Part shown: positions 49,334-59,839 of the stretch, one piece after another
Position numbering within the stretch: the stretch's first letter is position 1
How the letters are laid out: every line of letters starts with the position of its first letter
Assembly (NCBI GenBank): GCA_002344625.1
Contig: DDUE01000068.1
Location: 1 to 64,000, forward strand
Origin: Rhodocyclaceae bacterium UBA2346
GTDB lineage: Bacteria; Pseudomonadota; Gammaproteobacteria; Burkholderiales; Rhodocyclaceae
Reading direction: 5' to 3'
Length of the DNA: 64,000 nucleotides
The notes under the pieces: generated by a model
What the model saw: only the letters and a program-made list of their open reading frames with translations
Told to the model about the DNA's origin: nothing
Database searches by the model: none
Position numbers and translations under genes: made by a program

Positions 49334-49339
49334 TATAAT
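49334..49339 (+). promoter_or_regulatory. ttcA: -10 box (TATAAT) before ttcA
   Basis: This perfect TATAAT lies 27 bp before the GTG start of ttcA in the 79-bp spacer. No -35 match is seen at 16-18 bp, and no clear FNR box. Confidence 0.5.
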
Positions 49340-49365
49340 CCGAGCATCTCGCCTGGATTTTCGTC

Positions 49366-50346
49366 GTGACCGCACTTACGCCCCCCGCCGAAACGGCCGA
49401 CAGCCGCTTCTCGAACACTTTCCTGCGGCTCAAGAAGAAGCTCGAGCGCAGCGTGGGCGAGGCGATCGCCGCGTTCAACATGATCGAGGACGGCGACGTC
49501 GTCATGGTGTGCATGTCGGGCGGCAAGGACTCCTACACCCTGTTGTCGTGTTTGATGGCCTTGCGCGAGCGCGCGCCGGTCGGTTTCCGTCTGGTCGCGA
49601 TGAATCTCGACCAGCGCCAGCCTGGCTTTCCCGCCGATGTCCTGCCCGCCTATTTCGAATCCATCGGGATCGAGTACCGCATCGTCACCGAAGACACTTA
49701 TTCGATCGTCAAGGACAAGATCCCCGAGGGCAAGACCACCTGCTCGCTCTGCTCGCGGTTGCGACGCGGCATCATCTACCGCACCGCGCGCGAACTCGGC
49801 GCGACCAAGATCGCCCTCGGCCATCATCGCGACGACATTCTCGAAACCTTCTTTCTCAACCTGTTCTTCGGCGGCCACATCAAGGCGATGCCGCCCAAGC
49901 TCGTCAGCGACGACGGCGAGCACATCGTGATTCGCCCGCTCGCGCACTGTGTCGAGAGCGACATCATCCGGTTCGCCCGCACCATGAATTTCCCGATCAT
50001 TCCGTGCAATCTGTGCGGTTCGCAGGAGAACGCCCAGCGCAGGCAGATCAAGGCCATGCTGCAGGGCTGGGAACGGGAACACCCCGGCAGGATCGCGTCG
50101 ATCTTCACCGCACTGGGCAACGTCGTCCCCTCGCACCTCGCCGACGCAGGGCTTTTCGACTTCAAGAGCCTCAAACCAGGCGTGCCGGCCGACGAAGGCG
50201 ACACGGTGTTCGACCCGCCGCAACTCGCGCCGGCACCGGCTTTTCCAGTCAGCATCATGCACGCGTTCGATACGCACACCCGCACCGACGTCGGCCCCCT
50301 CTTGCACACCGCGGACGGAGCGGACAAACTTGCAGGCATGCTGTGA
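49366..50346 (+). CDS. ttcA: tRNA-cytidine(32) 2-sulfurtransferase TtcA
   Basis: TtcA thiolates C32 of certain tRNAs. It has 326 residues with PP-loop SGGKDS at 51-56 and two cysteine pairs, C126/C129 ([12 protein letters not shown]) and C214/C217 (IPCNLCGSQ), that hold an Fe-S cluster. The start is GTG 49366, without a strong Shine-Dalgarno. Confidence 0.97.
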   Translation: MTALTPPAETADSRFSNTFLRLKKKLERSVGEAIAAFNMIEDGDVVMVCMSGGKDSYTLLSCLMALRERAPVGFRLVAMNLDQRQPGFPADVLPAYFESIGIEYRIVTEDTYSIVKDKIPEGKTTCSLCSRLRRGIIYRTARELGATKIALGHHRDDILETFFLNLFFGGHIKAMPPKLVSDDGEHIVIRPLAHCVESDIIRFARTMNFPIIPCNLCGSQENAQRRQIKAMLQGWEREHPGRIASIFTALGNVVPSHLADAGLFDFKSLKPGVPADEGDTVFDPPQLAPAPAFPVSIMHAFDTHTRTDVGPLLHTADGADKLAGML

Positions 50347-50398
50347 TGACCGCGCAGGCCTTCGGACCTCCGCCCACCAACTGACCGCCCCCACGCAC

Positions 50399-51271
50399 AT
50401 GGCCGATCGAAAGAACCTATGCGTCATCGCCGCCGAAATCGTGGGCAGCCCGAGCCTGGACGCGGCACTCGGGGCGCTCGAGGCTCGTCATGCGGTCGAC
50501 CGGGCGCTGCGGCGTGTCGATCTTGCCGTGGAGGCGAACAAGGGCACATCCTTCGGCCGTGACGGCACACGCGTCACGGCCACGTTCGAGCGCTCGGAAC
50601 TCGCCGTGTTGGCCGTCTGCGAAATGCTGGAGCGGGTGAGCAGCCTGCCACCGCTGGCGGGCAAGCGTCTCGGCATCCGGGCCGGGGTGCACTACGGCCA
50701 GATGGAGTTCGGCGGCGAGACACCGGTCGGGGAAGGCCTGGACGTGGCGCTGCGGCTCATGAAGGCCGCAGAGGGCGGCGAGGCGCTGGCCACGGGCGCT
50801 GCCGTGATTTTGCTCCCGGCCACGACACGGCATTTCTCGCGGCTGGAGGCCGGTGGCCGCCCGGCGCTGCAGGATCTCGAATGGCCGCTCCATACCATCA
50901 CGCGCCAGGCCGAAGTCGTCGTCTCGCTGCCGCCGGCAAGCCGTTTGACCCAGCGTCTCAAGGTCAGGCATCAGAACGAAGTCGTGTTTCTCGATGATCA
51001 GCGCCCGATACTGCTGCTCGGACGCGAGCTGGGCAACGATGTGGTGATCATGGATCCGCGCGCCTCGCGCCAGCACTGCCGCATCGAACGCCGCCGCGAG
51101 GGCTTCTCGCTGATCGACTACAGCAGCAACGGCTGCTATGTGGTCGAGGAAAGCAGCGCGGAACGCCGCGTTCGCAAGAGCGAAACCGCGATCGTGGGCC
51201 CCGGCCGGATCGGTTGCGGCTTTTCGGCGAGCGAGGTCGAACGCGACCTGGTTTTCTTCGAGGTCGTCTGA
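50399..51271 (+). CDS. Class III cyclase-like domain fused to FHA domain
   Basis: This 290-residue soluble protein has two parts. Residues 1-185 resemble class III adenylyl/guanylyl cyclase domains (VIAAEIVGSPSL..., LGIRAGVHYGQM..., GEGLDVALRLMKAAEGGEALATG). The first metal Asp appears replaced by Glu (AAEIVGS), and the usual GDG turn reads GRDGTRV. Residues about 205-285 form an FHA domain (LLLGRELGNDVVIMDPRASRQHCRIERR, with GRE...N and SRxH motifs) that binds phosphothreonine. A regulatory rather than catalytic role seems likely. The start is ATG 50399. Confidence 0.8.
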   Translation: MADRKNLCVIAAEIVGSPSLDAALGALEARHAVDRALRRVDLAVEANKGTSFGRDGTRVTATFERSELAVLAVCEMLERVSSLPPLAGKRLGIRAGVHYGQMEFGGETPVGEGLDVALRLMKAAEGGEALATGAAVILLPATTRHFSRLEAGGRPALQDLEWPLHTITRQAEVVVSLPPASRLTQRLKVRHQNEVVFLDDQRPILLLGRELGNDVVIMDPRASRQHCRIERRREGFSLIDYSSNGCYVVEESSAERRVRKSETAIVGPGRIGCGFSASEVERDLVFFEVV

Positions 51272-51347
51272 GCCCCCGGCCTGCGCCCCTGAATCCTCGA
51301 ACGGCGCTGACACCCGGGCATCAGGACCGCATCGATCACAACCTCCC

Positions 51348-51770
51348 ATGAGCACCATGCTCGCGATGGATCAAGGCACGGCGCTTGCCGCGCTCGCCGC
51401 CTTGTTCACGTCGGGCTTTCTTTCGGCAACGCTGCTGCCGGGAAACTCCGAGATCGCGCTGTTCGCAACGCTCCGGTCGTTTCCCGAGCTCGTGGCGAGC
51501 GCGCTCGTCGCGGTCACACTCGGCAACACGCTGGGCGGAATGAGCACCTACCTGCTCGCCCGGCTCCTGCCCAGGCGTGCCCAGCTCACGCGCCTCGCCT
51601 GGCTGCAGCGGCACGGATCGGCAGCGCTGGCACTTGCGTGGCTGCCGATCGTCGGCGACGGCCTGTGCGCCGCGGCCGGCTGGCTGCGCCTGCCATGGCT
51701 GGCCTGCATGATATGGATGGCGGCCGGCAAGGCGCTGCGCTATCTTTTGGTCACGCTGGCCGTCATCTGA
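51348..51770 (+). CDS. YqaA/DedA-type small membrane protein
   Basis: This 140-residue protein has about four hydrophobic segments. The loop LLPGNSEIALFATL and the segment LGNTLGGMSTYLLARLL match the YqaA family, related to DedA/VTT proteins. The function of YqaA is unknown. The start is ATG 51348, with a second Met three codons later. A RidA-like gene follows after 16 bp. Confidence 0.85.
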   Translation: MSTMLAMDQGTALAALAALFTSGFLSATLLPGNSEIALFATLRSFPELVASALVAVTLGNTLGGMSTYLLARLLPRRAQLTRLAWLQRHGSAALALAWLPIVGDGLCAAAGWLRLPWLACMIWMAAGKALRYLLVTLAVI

Positions 51771-51786
51771 AGAATGGGAGTCCTCC

Positions 51787-52134
51787 ATGAGCATCGAACG
51801 CATCGGCACCACCGCGCGCTATTCCGATATCGTCATTCACAACCAGACCGCCTATCTGGTCGAGGTGCCGGTGAGCGAGAACACCCCGATAGCCGAGCAG
51901 ACCCGGGAAATCCTGGCCAGTTTCGACAGACAGTTGGCACGCATCGGGAGTCACCACGGCCGCATCCTGTCGGCCACCATCTACCTGATCGACATGGCCG
52001 ATTACGACGCAATGAACACCGTCTGGGACGCGTGGCTGGCCGCCGGCACCGCCCCCTCGCGCGCCTGCGTCAAGGTCGCGGGTCTCGCGCATCCGGGCTG
52101 GCGGGTCGAGATCGCGCTGATCGCCGCCGTGTGA
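51787..52134 (+). CDS. RidA-family protein
   Basis: This 115-residue YjgF/YER057c/UK114 protein folds as a chorismate-mutase-like trimer. It has the motifs ATIYLIDMADYDAMNTVWDAW and the strand PSRACVKVAGLAHPGWRVEI. The catalytic Arg of RidA enamine deaminases corresponds to the R of PSRACV. Its exact substrate is unknown. It is closely spaced behind the YqaA-like gene. Confidence 0.9.
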   Translation: MSIERIGTTARYSDIVIHNQTAYLVEVPVSENTPIAEQTREILASFDRQLARIGSHHGRILSATIYLIDMADYDAMNTVWDAWLAAGTAPSRACVKVAGLAHPGWRVEIALIAAV

Positions 52135-52299
52135 GCCGCTTCAGGGAATTTCGGCTGATTTGCGCAGTCACACTGGGCGCGCCTCAGAAGCATTGAAAAT
52201 CAATACCCTAGAAGCGTCGTGGGCATTGTTGCATAGCGGCATCGGGGCGCGATACGCTACAATACGAGGCTTTTCTGTCGTCCATCCCCGGAACGTGCC

Positions 52300-55200
52300 A
52301 TGACCCAGCGTTTGCGCGAGATCCCCTACAACTACACTTCCTTTGCCGATCGCGAGATCGTCATTCGCCTGCTTGGCAGCGACGCCTGGGGGACGCTCGA
52401 GTCCCTGCGCAACGAACGGGTGACCGGGCGCTCGGCGCGCATGCTGTATGAAGTGCTGGGAGACATCTGGGTCGTCCAGCGCAATCCCTATCTGCAGGAC
52501 GACTTGCTCGAAAACGCCGCGCGCCGCGAGGCCCTGATCGGCGCATTGCGCCACCGCCTTGCCGAAGTCGAGAAGCGGCGTCAGGAAAGCGCCACCGAAG
52601 ACCCGGGCCGCAGCGCAAAGGTTTCGGCGCTGGTGCAGGCGGCGGAAAGATCGGTAGCCGCCTTTGCGCGCTTTTTCGACGACACCGCCGCGCTGCGCAA
52701 GCAGGTCATGAAGGAGTTGTCGCGCCATACCCGCAAGGACAACATCTGCTTCGACGGGCATGCGCGCGTATCGCATGTCACCGACGCTACCGACTGGCGG
52801 GTGGAGTACCCGCTGGTGGTCCTCTACCCCGACACCGAAGCAGAAATGGCGCCGCTGGTGCGCGCCTGTATCACGCTCGGGTTGACGATCATTCCGCGCG
52901 GCGGCGGCACCGGCTACACCGGTGGGGCGATTCCGCTGGACGCGCGCTCGGTCGTGATCAACACCGAGAAGCTGATCGACATGGGTCCAGTCGAGGAGAT
53001 CGTCCTGCCCGGCCTGGGCACGCCGACAGCGACCATCCGCACCGGAGCCGGCGTGGTCACCGCGCGCGTATCCGACGCGGCGAGCGCGGCCGGACGTGTT
53101 TTCGCGGTCGATCCGACCTCGGCCGAAGCGTCGTGCGTCGGGGGCAACATCGCGATGAACGCCGGGGGCAAGAAGGCGGTACTGTGGGGCACCGCGCTCG
53201 ACAACCTCGCCTGGTGGAAGATGGTCACGCCCGACGGTAACTGGTTGGAGGTCGAACGTGTCAACCACAACCTCGGCAAGATCCATGAACAGGAAAGCGT
53301 CGAGTTTCGCCTGAAGCGCTTCGACGCCGACGGCAGGAAGCTGCTCGCCGAAGAGACCCTGATCATGCCCGGCGCCCGATGCCGCAAGATCGGGCTGGGC
53401 AAGGACGTGACCGACAAATTCCTGGGCGGCGTACCCGGGGTGCAGAAGGAAGGCACCGACGGCCTGATCGTCGCGGCACGCTGGGTGCTGCACCAGATGC
53501 CGCCGGTCACCCGCACGGTATGTCTCGAATTCTTCGGCCAGGTGCGCGAAGCCGTGCCGGCGATCGTCGAGATCACCGACTGGTTCAAGCCCGGCGGTGC
53601 GGGGCATGCAGAAGGTGTTCAACTCGCCGGCCTCGAACATCTGGACGAACGCTATGTCAGCGCGGTGGGCTATACCACCAAGGCCAAGCGCCATGGGCGC
53701 CCCAAGATGGTATTGATCGGCGACATCGTCGGCCATGACGAAGATGCGGTGATGCGCGCCGCGTCGGAAGTGGTCAGGATGTGCAACGTACGTGGTGCCG
53801 AGGGTTTCATCGCGGCCAGCCCCGAGCAGCGCAAGCGCTTCTGGCTGGACCGCTCCCGCACCGCCGCGATCTCGAAGCACACCAACGCCTTCAAGATCAA
53901 CGAAGACGTCGTGATTCCGCTGCCGCGGATGGGCGACTACTGCGACGGCATCGAGCGGATCAACATCGAACTGTCGACGCGCAACAAGCTGGCGCTTTGC
54001 GACGCACTGATCCAGTTTCTCTCCGGCGAGCTTCCGCTCAACCAGGGGGACGCCAATCTGGATCGCGAGGAGCTCATCGGCGACCGGCGCCAGGCCGCGC
54101 TCGACTATGTATCCACGGTGCAGCGTCGCTGGCAGTGGCTGCTCGACAATCTCGACATGCCGCTGGCCGAGGCCGAGCGCCACTTCGAGACCTACGGCAT
54201 CGCCGCCGGAGAGCTGACCAACCGCGCCGCCGATCCGGTGCTGTTCCATCGTCTGCAGGATTATTCGGTGCGGATCTCATGGAAAACCGAACTGAAACCA
54301 CGCCTCGACAAGATTTTCGACGGCACGCTGTTCAGCCCGATCCCTGAGCGTATCGCCAAGATCCACAAGGAGGTCTTGCGCGGGCGGGTGTTCGTGGCAC
54401 TGCACATGCACGCCGGCGACGGCAACGTGCACACCAACCTGCCGGTCAATTCCGACAACTACGAGATGCTCCAGACCGCCAACCGGGCGGTCGACCGCAT
54501 CATGGCGCTGGCGCGCAGCCTCGACGGCGTGATCTCGGGCGAACACGGCATCGGCATCACCAAGCTCGACTATCTCAGCGACGACGAGATGGCGAATTTC
54601 TGGGACTACAAGCAGAAGGTCGACCCGGAAGGCCGCTTCAACCGCGGCAAGCTGCTGCGCAAGAGCGATCGCCCTGGTGTTTCGGCGGGCAATCTCGACA
54701 ACGCCTACACCCCCAGCTTCAACCTGATGGGGCACGAGTCGCTGATCATGGAACAGACCGAGATCAGCGAAATCGCGCACGACATCAAGGACTGCCTACG
54801 CTGCGGCAAGTGCAAGCCGGTGTGCTCGACCCACGTGCCGCGCGCCAACCTGCTGTACAGCCCGCGCAACAAGATCCTCAGCACCTCGCTGCTGATAGAG
54901 GCTTTCCTTTACGAGGAACAGACCCGGCGCGGCGTGTCGCTCGCCCATTGGTCGGAGTTCGAGGATGTCGCCGATCACTGCACCGTGTGCCACAAGTGCG
55001 AGAAGCCCTGCCCGGTCGATATCGACTTCGGCGACGTGTCGATCAAGATGCGCAACCTCCTGCGCAAGCAGGGCAAGAAAACCTTCAATCCCGGCACCGC
55101 CGCGGCCATGGCCTTCCTGACCGCCAAGGATCCGGCGACGATCAAGATCATCCGCAAGGGCATGATCGATTGGGGCTACAAGGCCCAGCGCCTCGGACAC

Positions 55201-56202
55201 CGCATCGGCAAGTCGATGGGCCTGATCCAGGCGCAGGTCGAGGCGCCACCAGCGACGCTCGGCCGCGCATCGATCAAGGCGCAGGTCATTCACTTCATCA
55301 ACAAGCCGATGCCTGGCAACCTGCCCAAGCGCACCAGTCGTGCGCTGCTCGACATCGAGGACGACAAGGTCATCCCGGTGATCCGCAACCCGCGGCTCGC
55401 CCGCGACGAAAGCGAGGCGGTGTTCTACTTCCCGGGCTGTGGCTCGGAGCGCCTGTTCAGCCAGGTCGGCCTGGCGACGCAGGCCATGCTCTACCACGTC
55501 GGTGCCACCACGGTGCTGCCGCCGGGCTATCTGTGCTGCGGCTATCCGCAGACCTCTTCCGGCTTCGAGGACAAGGGCCAGCAGCTCACCACCGACAATC
55601 GGGTACTGTTCCACCGGGTCGCCAACACGCTCAACTATCTGGACATCAAGACCGTGATCGTCTCGTGCGGCACCTGCATGGATCAATTGCTGAAGTATCA
55701 GTTCGAGAAGATATTCCCCGGCTGCCGGCTGCTCGACATCCATGAATACCTGATGGAAAAGGGCGTCCGGCTCGACGGCATCAGCGGCACCCGCTACATG
55801 TACCACGAGCCCTGCCATACCCCGATGAAACAGTATTCGGGCATCAAGGTCGCCAACGAGCTGATGGGCACCCGGGTAGACCTCAACGAGCGCTGCTGCG
55901 GCGAATCCGGGACACTGGCCGCCAGCCGCGCCGACATCTCGACCCAGGTGCGTTTTCGCAAGCAGGCGGAAATCGAGAAAGGGGCAGCGGCACTGCGTGA
56001 AGGCAGCGTGCCGGGCACCCCGGTCAAGATCCTGACTTCGTGCCCGAGCTGCCTGCAGGGACTCAGCCGCTATTCCGACGATGGCGACATCGAAGCCGAT
56101 TACATCGTGATCGAGATCGCGAAGACGCTGCTGGGCGAAAACTGGATGCCCGAATACGTGCGGCACGCCAACAGCGGCGGGATCGAGCGGGTGCTGCTGT
56201 AG
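52300..56202 (+). CDS. DUF3683-containing FAD/Fe-S oxidoreductase (D-lactate dehydrogenase-like)
   Basis: This very large 1300-residue protein has, in order: an N-terminal DUF3683 region (about 1-150), an FAD_binding_4 domain (about 175-345; [17 protein letters not shown]), an FAD-oxidase C domain (to about 800; GEHGIGITK), two ferredoxin motifs C832/835/838/842 and C894/897/900/904, and two CCG domains ([22 protein letters not shown]). The layout is that of glycolate/D-lactate dehydrogenase (GlcD plus GlcF) fused in one chain. Electrons would pass from a 2-hydroxy acid to the quinone pool. The substrate is not known. A TACAAT -10-like hexamer is at 52258-52263. Confidence 0.92.
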   Translation: MTQRLREIPYNYTSFADREIVIRLLGSDAWGTLESLRNERVTGRSARMLYEVLGDIWVVQRNPYLQDDLLENAARREALIGALRHRLAEVEKRRQESATEDPGRSAKVSALVQAAERSVAAFARFFDDTAALRKQVMKELSRHTRKDNICFDGHARVSHVTDATDWRVEYPLVVLYPDTEAEMAPLVRACITLGLTIIPRGGGTGYTGGAIPLDARSVVINTEKLIDMGPVEEIVLPGLGTPTATIRTGAGVVTARVSDAASAAGRVFAVDPTSAEASCVGGNIAMNAGGKKAVLWGTALDNLAWWKMVTPDGNWLEVERVNHNLGKIHEQESVEFRLKRFDADGRKLLAEETLIMPGARCRKIGLGKDVTDKFLGGVPGVQKEGTDGLIVAARWVLHQMPPVTRTVCLEFFGQVREAVPAIVEITDWFKPGGAGHAEGVQLAGLEHLDERYVSAVGYTTKAKRHGRPKMVLIGDIVGHDEDAVMRAASEVVRMCNVRGAEGFIAASPEQRKRFWLDRSRTAAISKHTNAFKINEDVVIPLPRMGDYCDGIERINIELSTRNKLALCDALIQFLSGELPLNQGDANLDREELIGDRRQAALDYVSTVQRRWQWLLDNLDMPLAEAERHFETYGIAAGELTNRAADPVLFHRLQDYSVRISWKTELKPRLDKIFDGTLFSPIPERIAKIHKEVLRGRVFVALHMHAGDGNVHTNLPVNSDNYEMLQTANRAVDRIMALARSLDGVISGEHGIGITKLDYLSDDEMANFWDYKQKVDPEGRFNRGKLLRKSDRPGVSAGNLDNAYTPSFNLMGHESLIMEQTEISEIAHDIKDCLRCGKCKPVCSTHVPRANLLYSPRNKILSTSLLIEAFLYEEQTRRGVSLAHWSEFEDVADHCTVCHKCEKPCPVDIDFGDVSIKMRNLLRKQGKKTFNPGTAAAMAFLTAKDPATIKIIRKGMIDWGYKAQRLGHRIGKSMGLIQAQVEAPPATLGRASIKAQVIHFINKPMPGNLPKRTSRALLDIEDDKVIPVIRNPRLARDESEAVFYFPGCGSERLFSQVGLATQAMLYHVGATTVLPPGYLCCGYPQTSSGFEDKGQQLTTDNRVLFHRVANTLNYLDIKTVIVSCGTCMDQLLKYQFEKIFPGCRLLDIHEYLMEKGVRLDGISGTRYMYHEPCHTPMKQYSGIKVANELMGTRVDLNERCCGESGTLAASRADISTQVRFRKQAEIEKGAAALREGSVPGTPVKILTSCPSCLQGLSRYSDDGDIEADYIVIEIAKTLLGENWMPEYVRHANSGGIERVLL

Positions 56203-56216
56203 TTCCCCGGACGGTG

Positions 56217-56242
56217 GATCCCGCCTGTCGGTGGCCGGGATC
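56217..56242. terminator. Hairpin in the convergent spacer, possible bidirectional terminator
   Basis: GATCCCG (56217-56223) pairs with CGGGATC (56236-56242). The 7-bp stem lies between two convergent genes and reaches into the stop codon of the sirtuin gene. No T-tract follows on either strand, so termination function is uncertain. Confidence 0.4.
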
Positions 56243-57015
56243 TAACGTTGCCGCGGTTGCGAGCAGGCGCGCATTCCGGCAAACGCCGCGACCGCGCCCA
56301 TCGCCAACCTGTATCGCACCGCGCGGCTGAGCTCGGTTTCGCCGGGGTTGATCTCGAGCGTGGGAATGCCGTTTTCGATGGCCCACCAGACCGGTCCCGA
56401 TATGTAGGGAAACACGCTGGTGGTGCCGACCGAAACCACCAGATCGACGCCACGCGCCAGGGCCGACTCGAGGCACATGATTGCACGCTGCGGCAGCGCC
56501 TCGCCAAACAGCACGACGTCCGGGCGCAGCAGGCCGCCGCAGACAGGGCAGGCCGGCGGGATATCGAGGCCGGCGAAATCCGGCACCGAACGTGCATGGT
56601 GGCATTCGACACAACACAGGCGGTGGAGCGAGCCATGAATCTCGATCAGATTGCTCGAACCTGCGGCCCGGTGCAACCCGTCCACGTTCTGCGTGAGCAC
56701 CGTGACAGCGGGCTTGGTCCGCTCGAGCTCGGCGATGAAGCGATGCGCCGCATTGGGTTGCGCGCCACGGCAGTTGGCCTCGATCTCGGCGATGTACTTC
56801 CACACGATGTCGGGACGCATCGCCATCATCGCACCCGACAGCGCGTCCTCGATCGCCAGCCCGTCGTCGGTCAGGCGCTCATGGTAGAGCCCACCGATAC
56901 CGCGATAAGTCGGCAAACCTGAATCTGCCGAAATACCCGCCCCGGTAATGAACAGTATCGATTCGGCATCGTCGATGCAGCGGGCTGCCGCTTCGAGCAC
57001 GCGGGTTTCGCTCAT
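56242..57015 (-). CDS. NAD-dependent protein deacylase (sirtuin)
   Basis: This 257-residue Sir2 protein has the NAD motif GAGISADSGLPTYRG near residues 26-40, TQNVDGLHR, the catalytic His in IEIHGSLHRL, and two zinc-binding pairs (CCVEC, CPVCGG). It removes acyl groups from lysine while consuming NAD. Its ATG shares one base with the stop of the upstream molybdoenzyme gene, so the two are coupled in translation. Confidence 0.95.
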   Translation of the reverse strand: MSETRVLEAAARCIDDAESILFITGAGISADSGLPTYRGIGGLYHERLTDDGLAIEDALSGAMMAMRPDIVWKYIAEIEANCRGAQPNAAHRFIAELERTKPAVTVLTQNVDGLHRAAGSSNLIEIHGSLHRLCCVECHHARSVPDFAGLDIPPACPVCGGLLRPDVVLFGEALPQRAIMCLESALARGVDLVVSVGTTSVFPYISGPVWWAIENGIPTLEINPGETELSRAVRYRLAMGAVAAFAGMRACSQPRQR

Positions 57016-59102
57016 CACGCCGAAATCGCGCCCTGCACTTCGACCAGGCAGTCGTAGATCACCGGCCCGCCTCCCATATCGGTCAGTGCCGACGAGGTGA
57101 CCGCATTGGCATTCTGGCCGTCCCCGGAAAGCTTTTGCCACCATATCGACGGACTCACCACCACCCCGGGGCGCACCCGCTCGGTGATCACCGCCCGCGC
57201 ATGAAACGCACCACGGTCGTTGAAGATGCGCAGGCGCTGCCCTTCCACCAAACCACGCGCCAGTGCATCGCGCGGGTGGATCTCGAGTGCCGGTCCGCCT
57301 TCCCCGGCGAGAAAGCGCGGCAGGTTGGCGAAGCTGGTGTTGAGGAAATTGCGCGCCGGCGGCGACAGGAATGCCAGTGGATAACGCTCGGCGAGCACCG
57401 GGCTGCTGAGCGGCGACTCGAGCGGCGGCACCCATGCGGGAAGTGGATCCAGCCCGGCTGCGGCCAGTGATTCGCTGAAGAATTCACATTTTCCCGAGGG
57501 CGTCGGAAAGCCGCCGGCGGCGAAGGGAACGAACGGCCGCGGCAGGTTCAGGCGCGCCCAACCTTTCTCGGCCAGCGCCGCGGAGTCGAGGCCGAACGCG
57601 CGCTGATCGCAGCGCGCGAACGCCACCGCCGCAATCGCATCGTCGGAATCCGCAAGGGCAGGATCGGTGTAACCCATGGCCCGGGCCAGCAGGCGGAACA
57701 CCTCCGAATTCGACTTCGCCTCGCCCAGCGGCGCGATCGCAGGCTGGTTGTCAACCGCGTAGAGGTGGCCGTACGCCTTGTGCACGTCGCGGTGCTCGAG
57801 CTGGCTCGTGGCCGGCAGGAGTATGTCGGCATAGTCCGCCGTATCCGTCTGGAACAGCTCGTGCACGACGCAGAACAAATCCTCGCGCATGAATCCCGCA
57901 CGGACCCGGTTGCTGTCGGGTGCGACCGCCACCGGATTCGAGTTGTATACATAGATCGCCCGGATCTGCGGATCGCGCACCTCCAGCAAGGCTTCGCCGA
58001 TCTGCGACATGTTGATGCGCCGCGGCGGAAATCGCTGCGGATCGGGATAGAGATCGGGCCGCTCGAGCGCATGCTGGTCGACCGGGAAATTGCCCGAGGT
58101 CGATAACACGGCGCCCCCGGCCGGATGGCGCCACGCACCGATCAGCGCGGGCAGGCAGGCGATATTGCGCACGGCCATGCCGCCACCGTGACAACGGTTT
58201 AGACCGTAGTTCAGGCGGATCGCGGCCGGCTGGGTGCTGCCGTAGTCGAGCGCTAGGCGCCGGATCGCGTCCGCCGGCAGACCGGTCAGCGGCGCGGCCC
58301 ATTCTGGCGAGCATGCCTCGACCCGTTCGGCCAGCCGCTCGAAGCCCAGCGTATGGCGGGCGATGTAATCGTGGTCGATCAGATCGGCCTCGATCAGCAC
58401 ATGCATCATCGCCAGCGCAAGGGCGGTGTCGGTACCCGGCATCGGGGCGAGGTGGAGGTCGCACTTCTCGGCCGTCCGGGTCCGCCACGGATCGATGCAC
58501 ACCAGCCGCGCGCCGCGGCGTTTCGCCTCCTGGATGAAGCGCCAGCCGTGCAGGTTCGAAACAACCGGGTTGCCGCCCCAGATGATGATGAGGCGCGCAT
58601 CGACGAGCGCTTCGGGATCCATGCCGATCGAAGCGCCAACGGTGGCCTTCCAGCCGGCGGCGCCAGCCGCCGCGCAAATCGTCTGATCCAGACGCGAGGC
58701 ACCAAGGCGATTGAAAAAACGCATGTCCATGCTGGCCCCCTGCACGAACCCCAGGGTGCCACCGTAGTTGTACGGCAGTATCGCGCGCGGGTCCTCGCCG
58801 GCAATGGCACCGAAACGCTCACTGATGATCGCCAGCGCATCATCCCAACCGATGCGCTCGAATCGCCCCTCGCCTTTGCGGCCGATCCGCCTCATCGGGT
58901 AAAGCAGCCGCTGATCCGAATAGGTGCGCTCGAGATAGTGCGCGACCTTGGTGCATAACGCGCCATTGGTAAACGGGTGATCGGCGGCCCCACGAATCTT
59001 GACCGCCTTGCCATCCTCAACCGTGACTTCCATGGCGCAGGTATCGGGACAGTCGTGCGGACAGGCCGCCTTGACGATCGAACTTCCGGCAACGCTCATC
59101 AT
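57015..59102 (-). CDS. Molybdopterin-dependent oxidoreductase
   Basis: This protein of about 695 residues belongs to the DMSO reductase family. An N-terminal [4Fe-4S] site lies in CPHDCPDTC, followed by VRG-like binding-cofactor segments (IIWGGNPVVSNLHGW, IDPWRTRTAEKCD) and a C-terminal molydopterin-dinucleotide domain (YPLAFLSPPARNFLNTSFAN). It has no TAT signal, so it is cytoplasmic. The substrate is unknown; formate-dehydrogenase-like and thiosulfate/arsenate-type enzymes share this layout. ATG 59102 or neighbouring ATGs (59111, 59099) are possible. The sirtuin gene follows. Confidence 0.9.
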   Translation of the reverse strand: MMSVAGSSIVKAACPHDCPDTCAMEVTVEDGKAVKIRGAADHPFTNGALCTKVAHYLERTYSDQRLLYPMRRIGRKGEGRFERIGWDDALAIISERFGAIAGEDPRAILPYNYGGTLGFVQGASMDMRFFNRLGASRLDQTICAAAGAAGWKATVGASIGMDPEALVDARLIIIWGGNPVVSNLHGWRFIQEAKRRGARLVCIDPWRTRTAEKCDLHLAPMPGTDTALALAMMHVLIEADLIDHDYIARHTLGFERLAERVEACSPEWAAPLTGLPADAIRRLALDYGSTQPAAIRLNYGLNRCHGGGMAVRNIACLPALIGAWRHPAGGAVLSTSGNFPVDQHALERPDLYPDPQRFPPRRINMSQIGEALLEVRDPQIRAIYVYNSNPVAVAPDSNRVRAGFMREDLFCVVHELFQTDTADYADILLPATSQLEHRDVHKAYGHLYAVDNQPAIAPLGEAKSNSEVFRLLARAMGYTDPALADSDDAIAAVAFARCDQRAFGLDSAALAEKGWARLNLPRPFVPFAAGGFPTPSGKCEFFSESLAAAGLDPLPAWVPPLESPLSSPVLAERYPLAFLSPPARNFLNTSFANLPRFLAGEGGPALEIHPRDALARGLVEGQRLRIFNDRGAFHARAVITERVRPGVVVSPSIWWQKLSGDGQNANAVTSSALTDMGGGPVIYDCLVEVQGAISA

Positions 59103-59182
59103 GCGATCCACAACTTGAGGGAAAATTGACCTGCCGGGACCCGCCCGGGCCCCGGCTCACGCAGACGCCAGGCACCTCCGGC

Positions 59183-59839
59183 TCAGCGCCGCTTGTGCCC
59201 GGATGCGAGGAGTTCGATGTAGCGCTGCCTGTCGGCGTCGAAGCGCTCACGGATCAGCGCACGCTCGCCCTCTTTCTGCTTGAGGAACTCCTTGTGCGAT
59301 GCCAGTTCGGAATCGATGACCTGCAGGGCACTCTTCAGATCCCTGGGAAGATCGCGGCCACGATAGAACTCAGTTTCCTCATCATAGCGCTTGCGCTGCA
59401 CGAGCAATTCCTGCTCGCGTGCCAGAACCCCTTCCACGCTGCGCTCGACTTCGGCGATGGCGCGCGCTTCACGCTCGTCGATCGCGCCGAGGGTCGGATA
59501 GGTCTCGAACAAGGCTTCATCCTGGCGGCGCTGTATGCGATCGCGTTCTTCGGCTTCGGCTCGCGCCTTGGCCTCGGCCTCGCGCCGCGCCAGCTCAGCC
59601 TTGGTCAATGGGGCACTGACATGCCGGCGGGTGACCCCCTGCGAATTCATCTCGCGATAGGCACGCCCATAGCATTGCGACGGCAGCACGTCGCCACAGA
59701 CCGGCCGACCGCTATCGTCCTCACAACAAAAAATGCTCTTGCCCCCGCTCTTCCCATCCCCTGCCTGCGCATGCAGAGGCGGGGCGGCAAGCAACAGCAG
59801 CAACACCCACAAGAGGCTAGCCTTCGTCGGCGATACCAT
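59183..59839 (-). CDS. Secreted coiled-coil protein with DUF4124-like N-terminus
   Basis: This 218-residue protein has a signal peptide ([18 protein letters not shown], cleaved near residue 25), then a cysteine-bearing segment [20 protein letters not shown] as in DUF4124 proteins. A long charged coiled coil (about 75-215) rich in Arg, Glu and Ala follows. It probably acts in the periplasm. The function is unknown. Its start overlaps the end of pyrE by 23 bases. Confidence 0.7.
   Translation of the reverse strand: MVSPTKASLLWVLLLLLAAPPLHAQAGDGKSGGKSIFCCEDDSGRPVCGDVLPSQCYGRAYREMNSQGVTRRHVSAPLTKAELARREAEAKARAEAEERDRIQRRQDEALFETYPTLGAIDEREARAIAEVERSVEGVLAREQELLVQRKRYDEETEFYRGRDLPRDLKSALQVIDSELASHKEFLKQKEGERALIRERFDADRQRYIELLASGHKRR

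Noticed and set aside
52168..54249. 693-codon minus-strand frame
   Set aside because: It is antisense to the well-supported FAD/Fe-S oxidoreductase.
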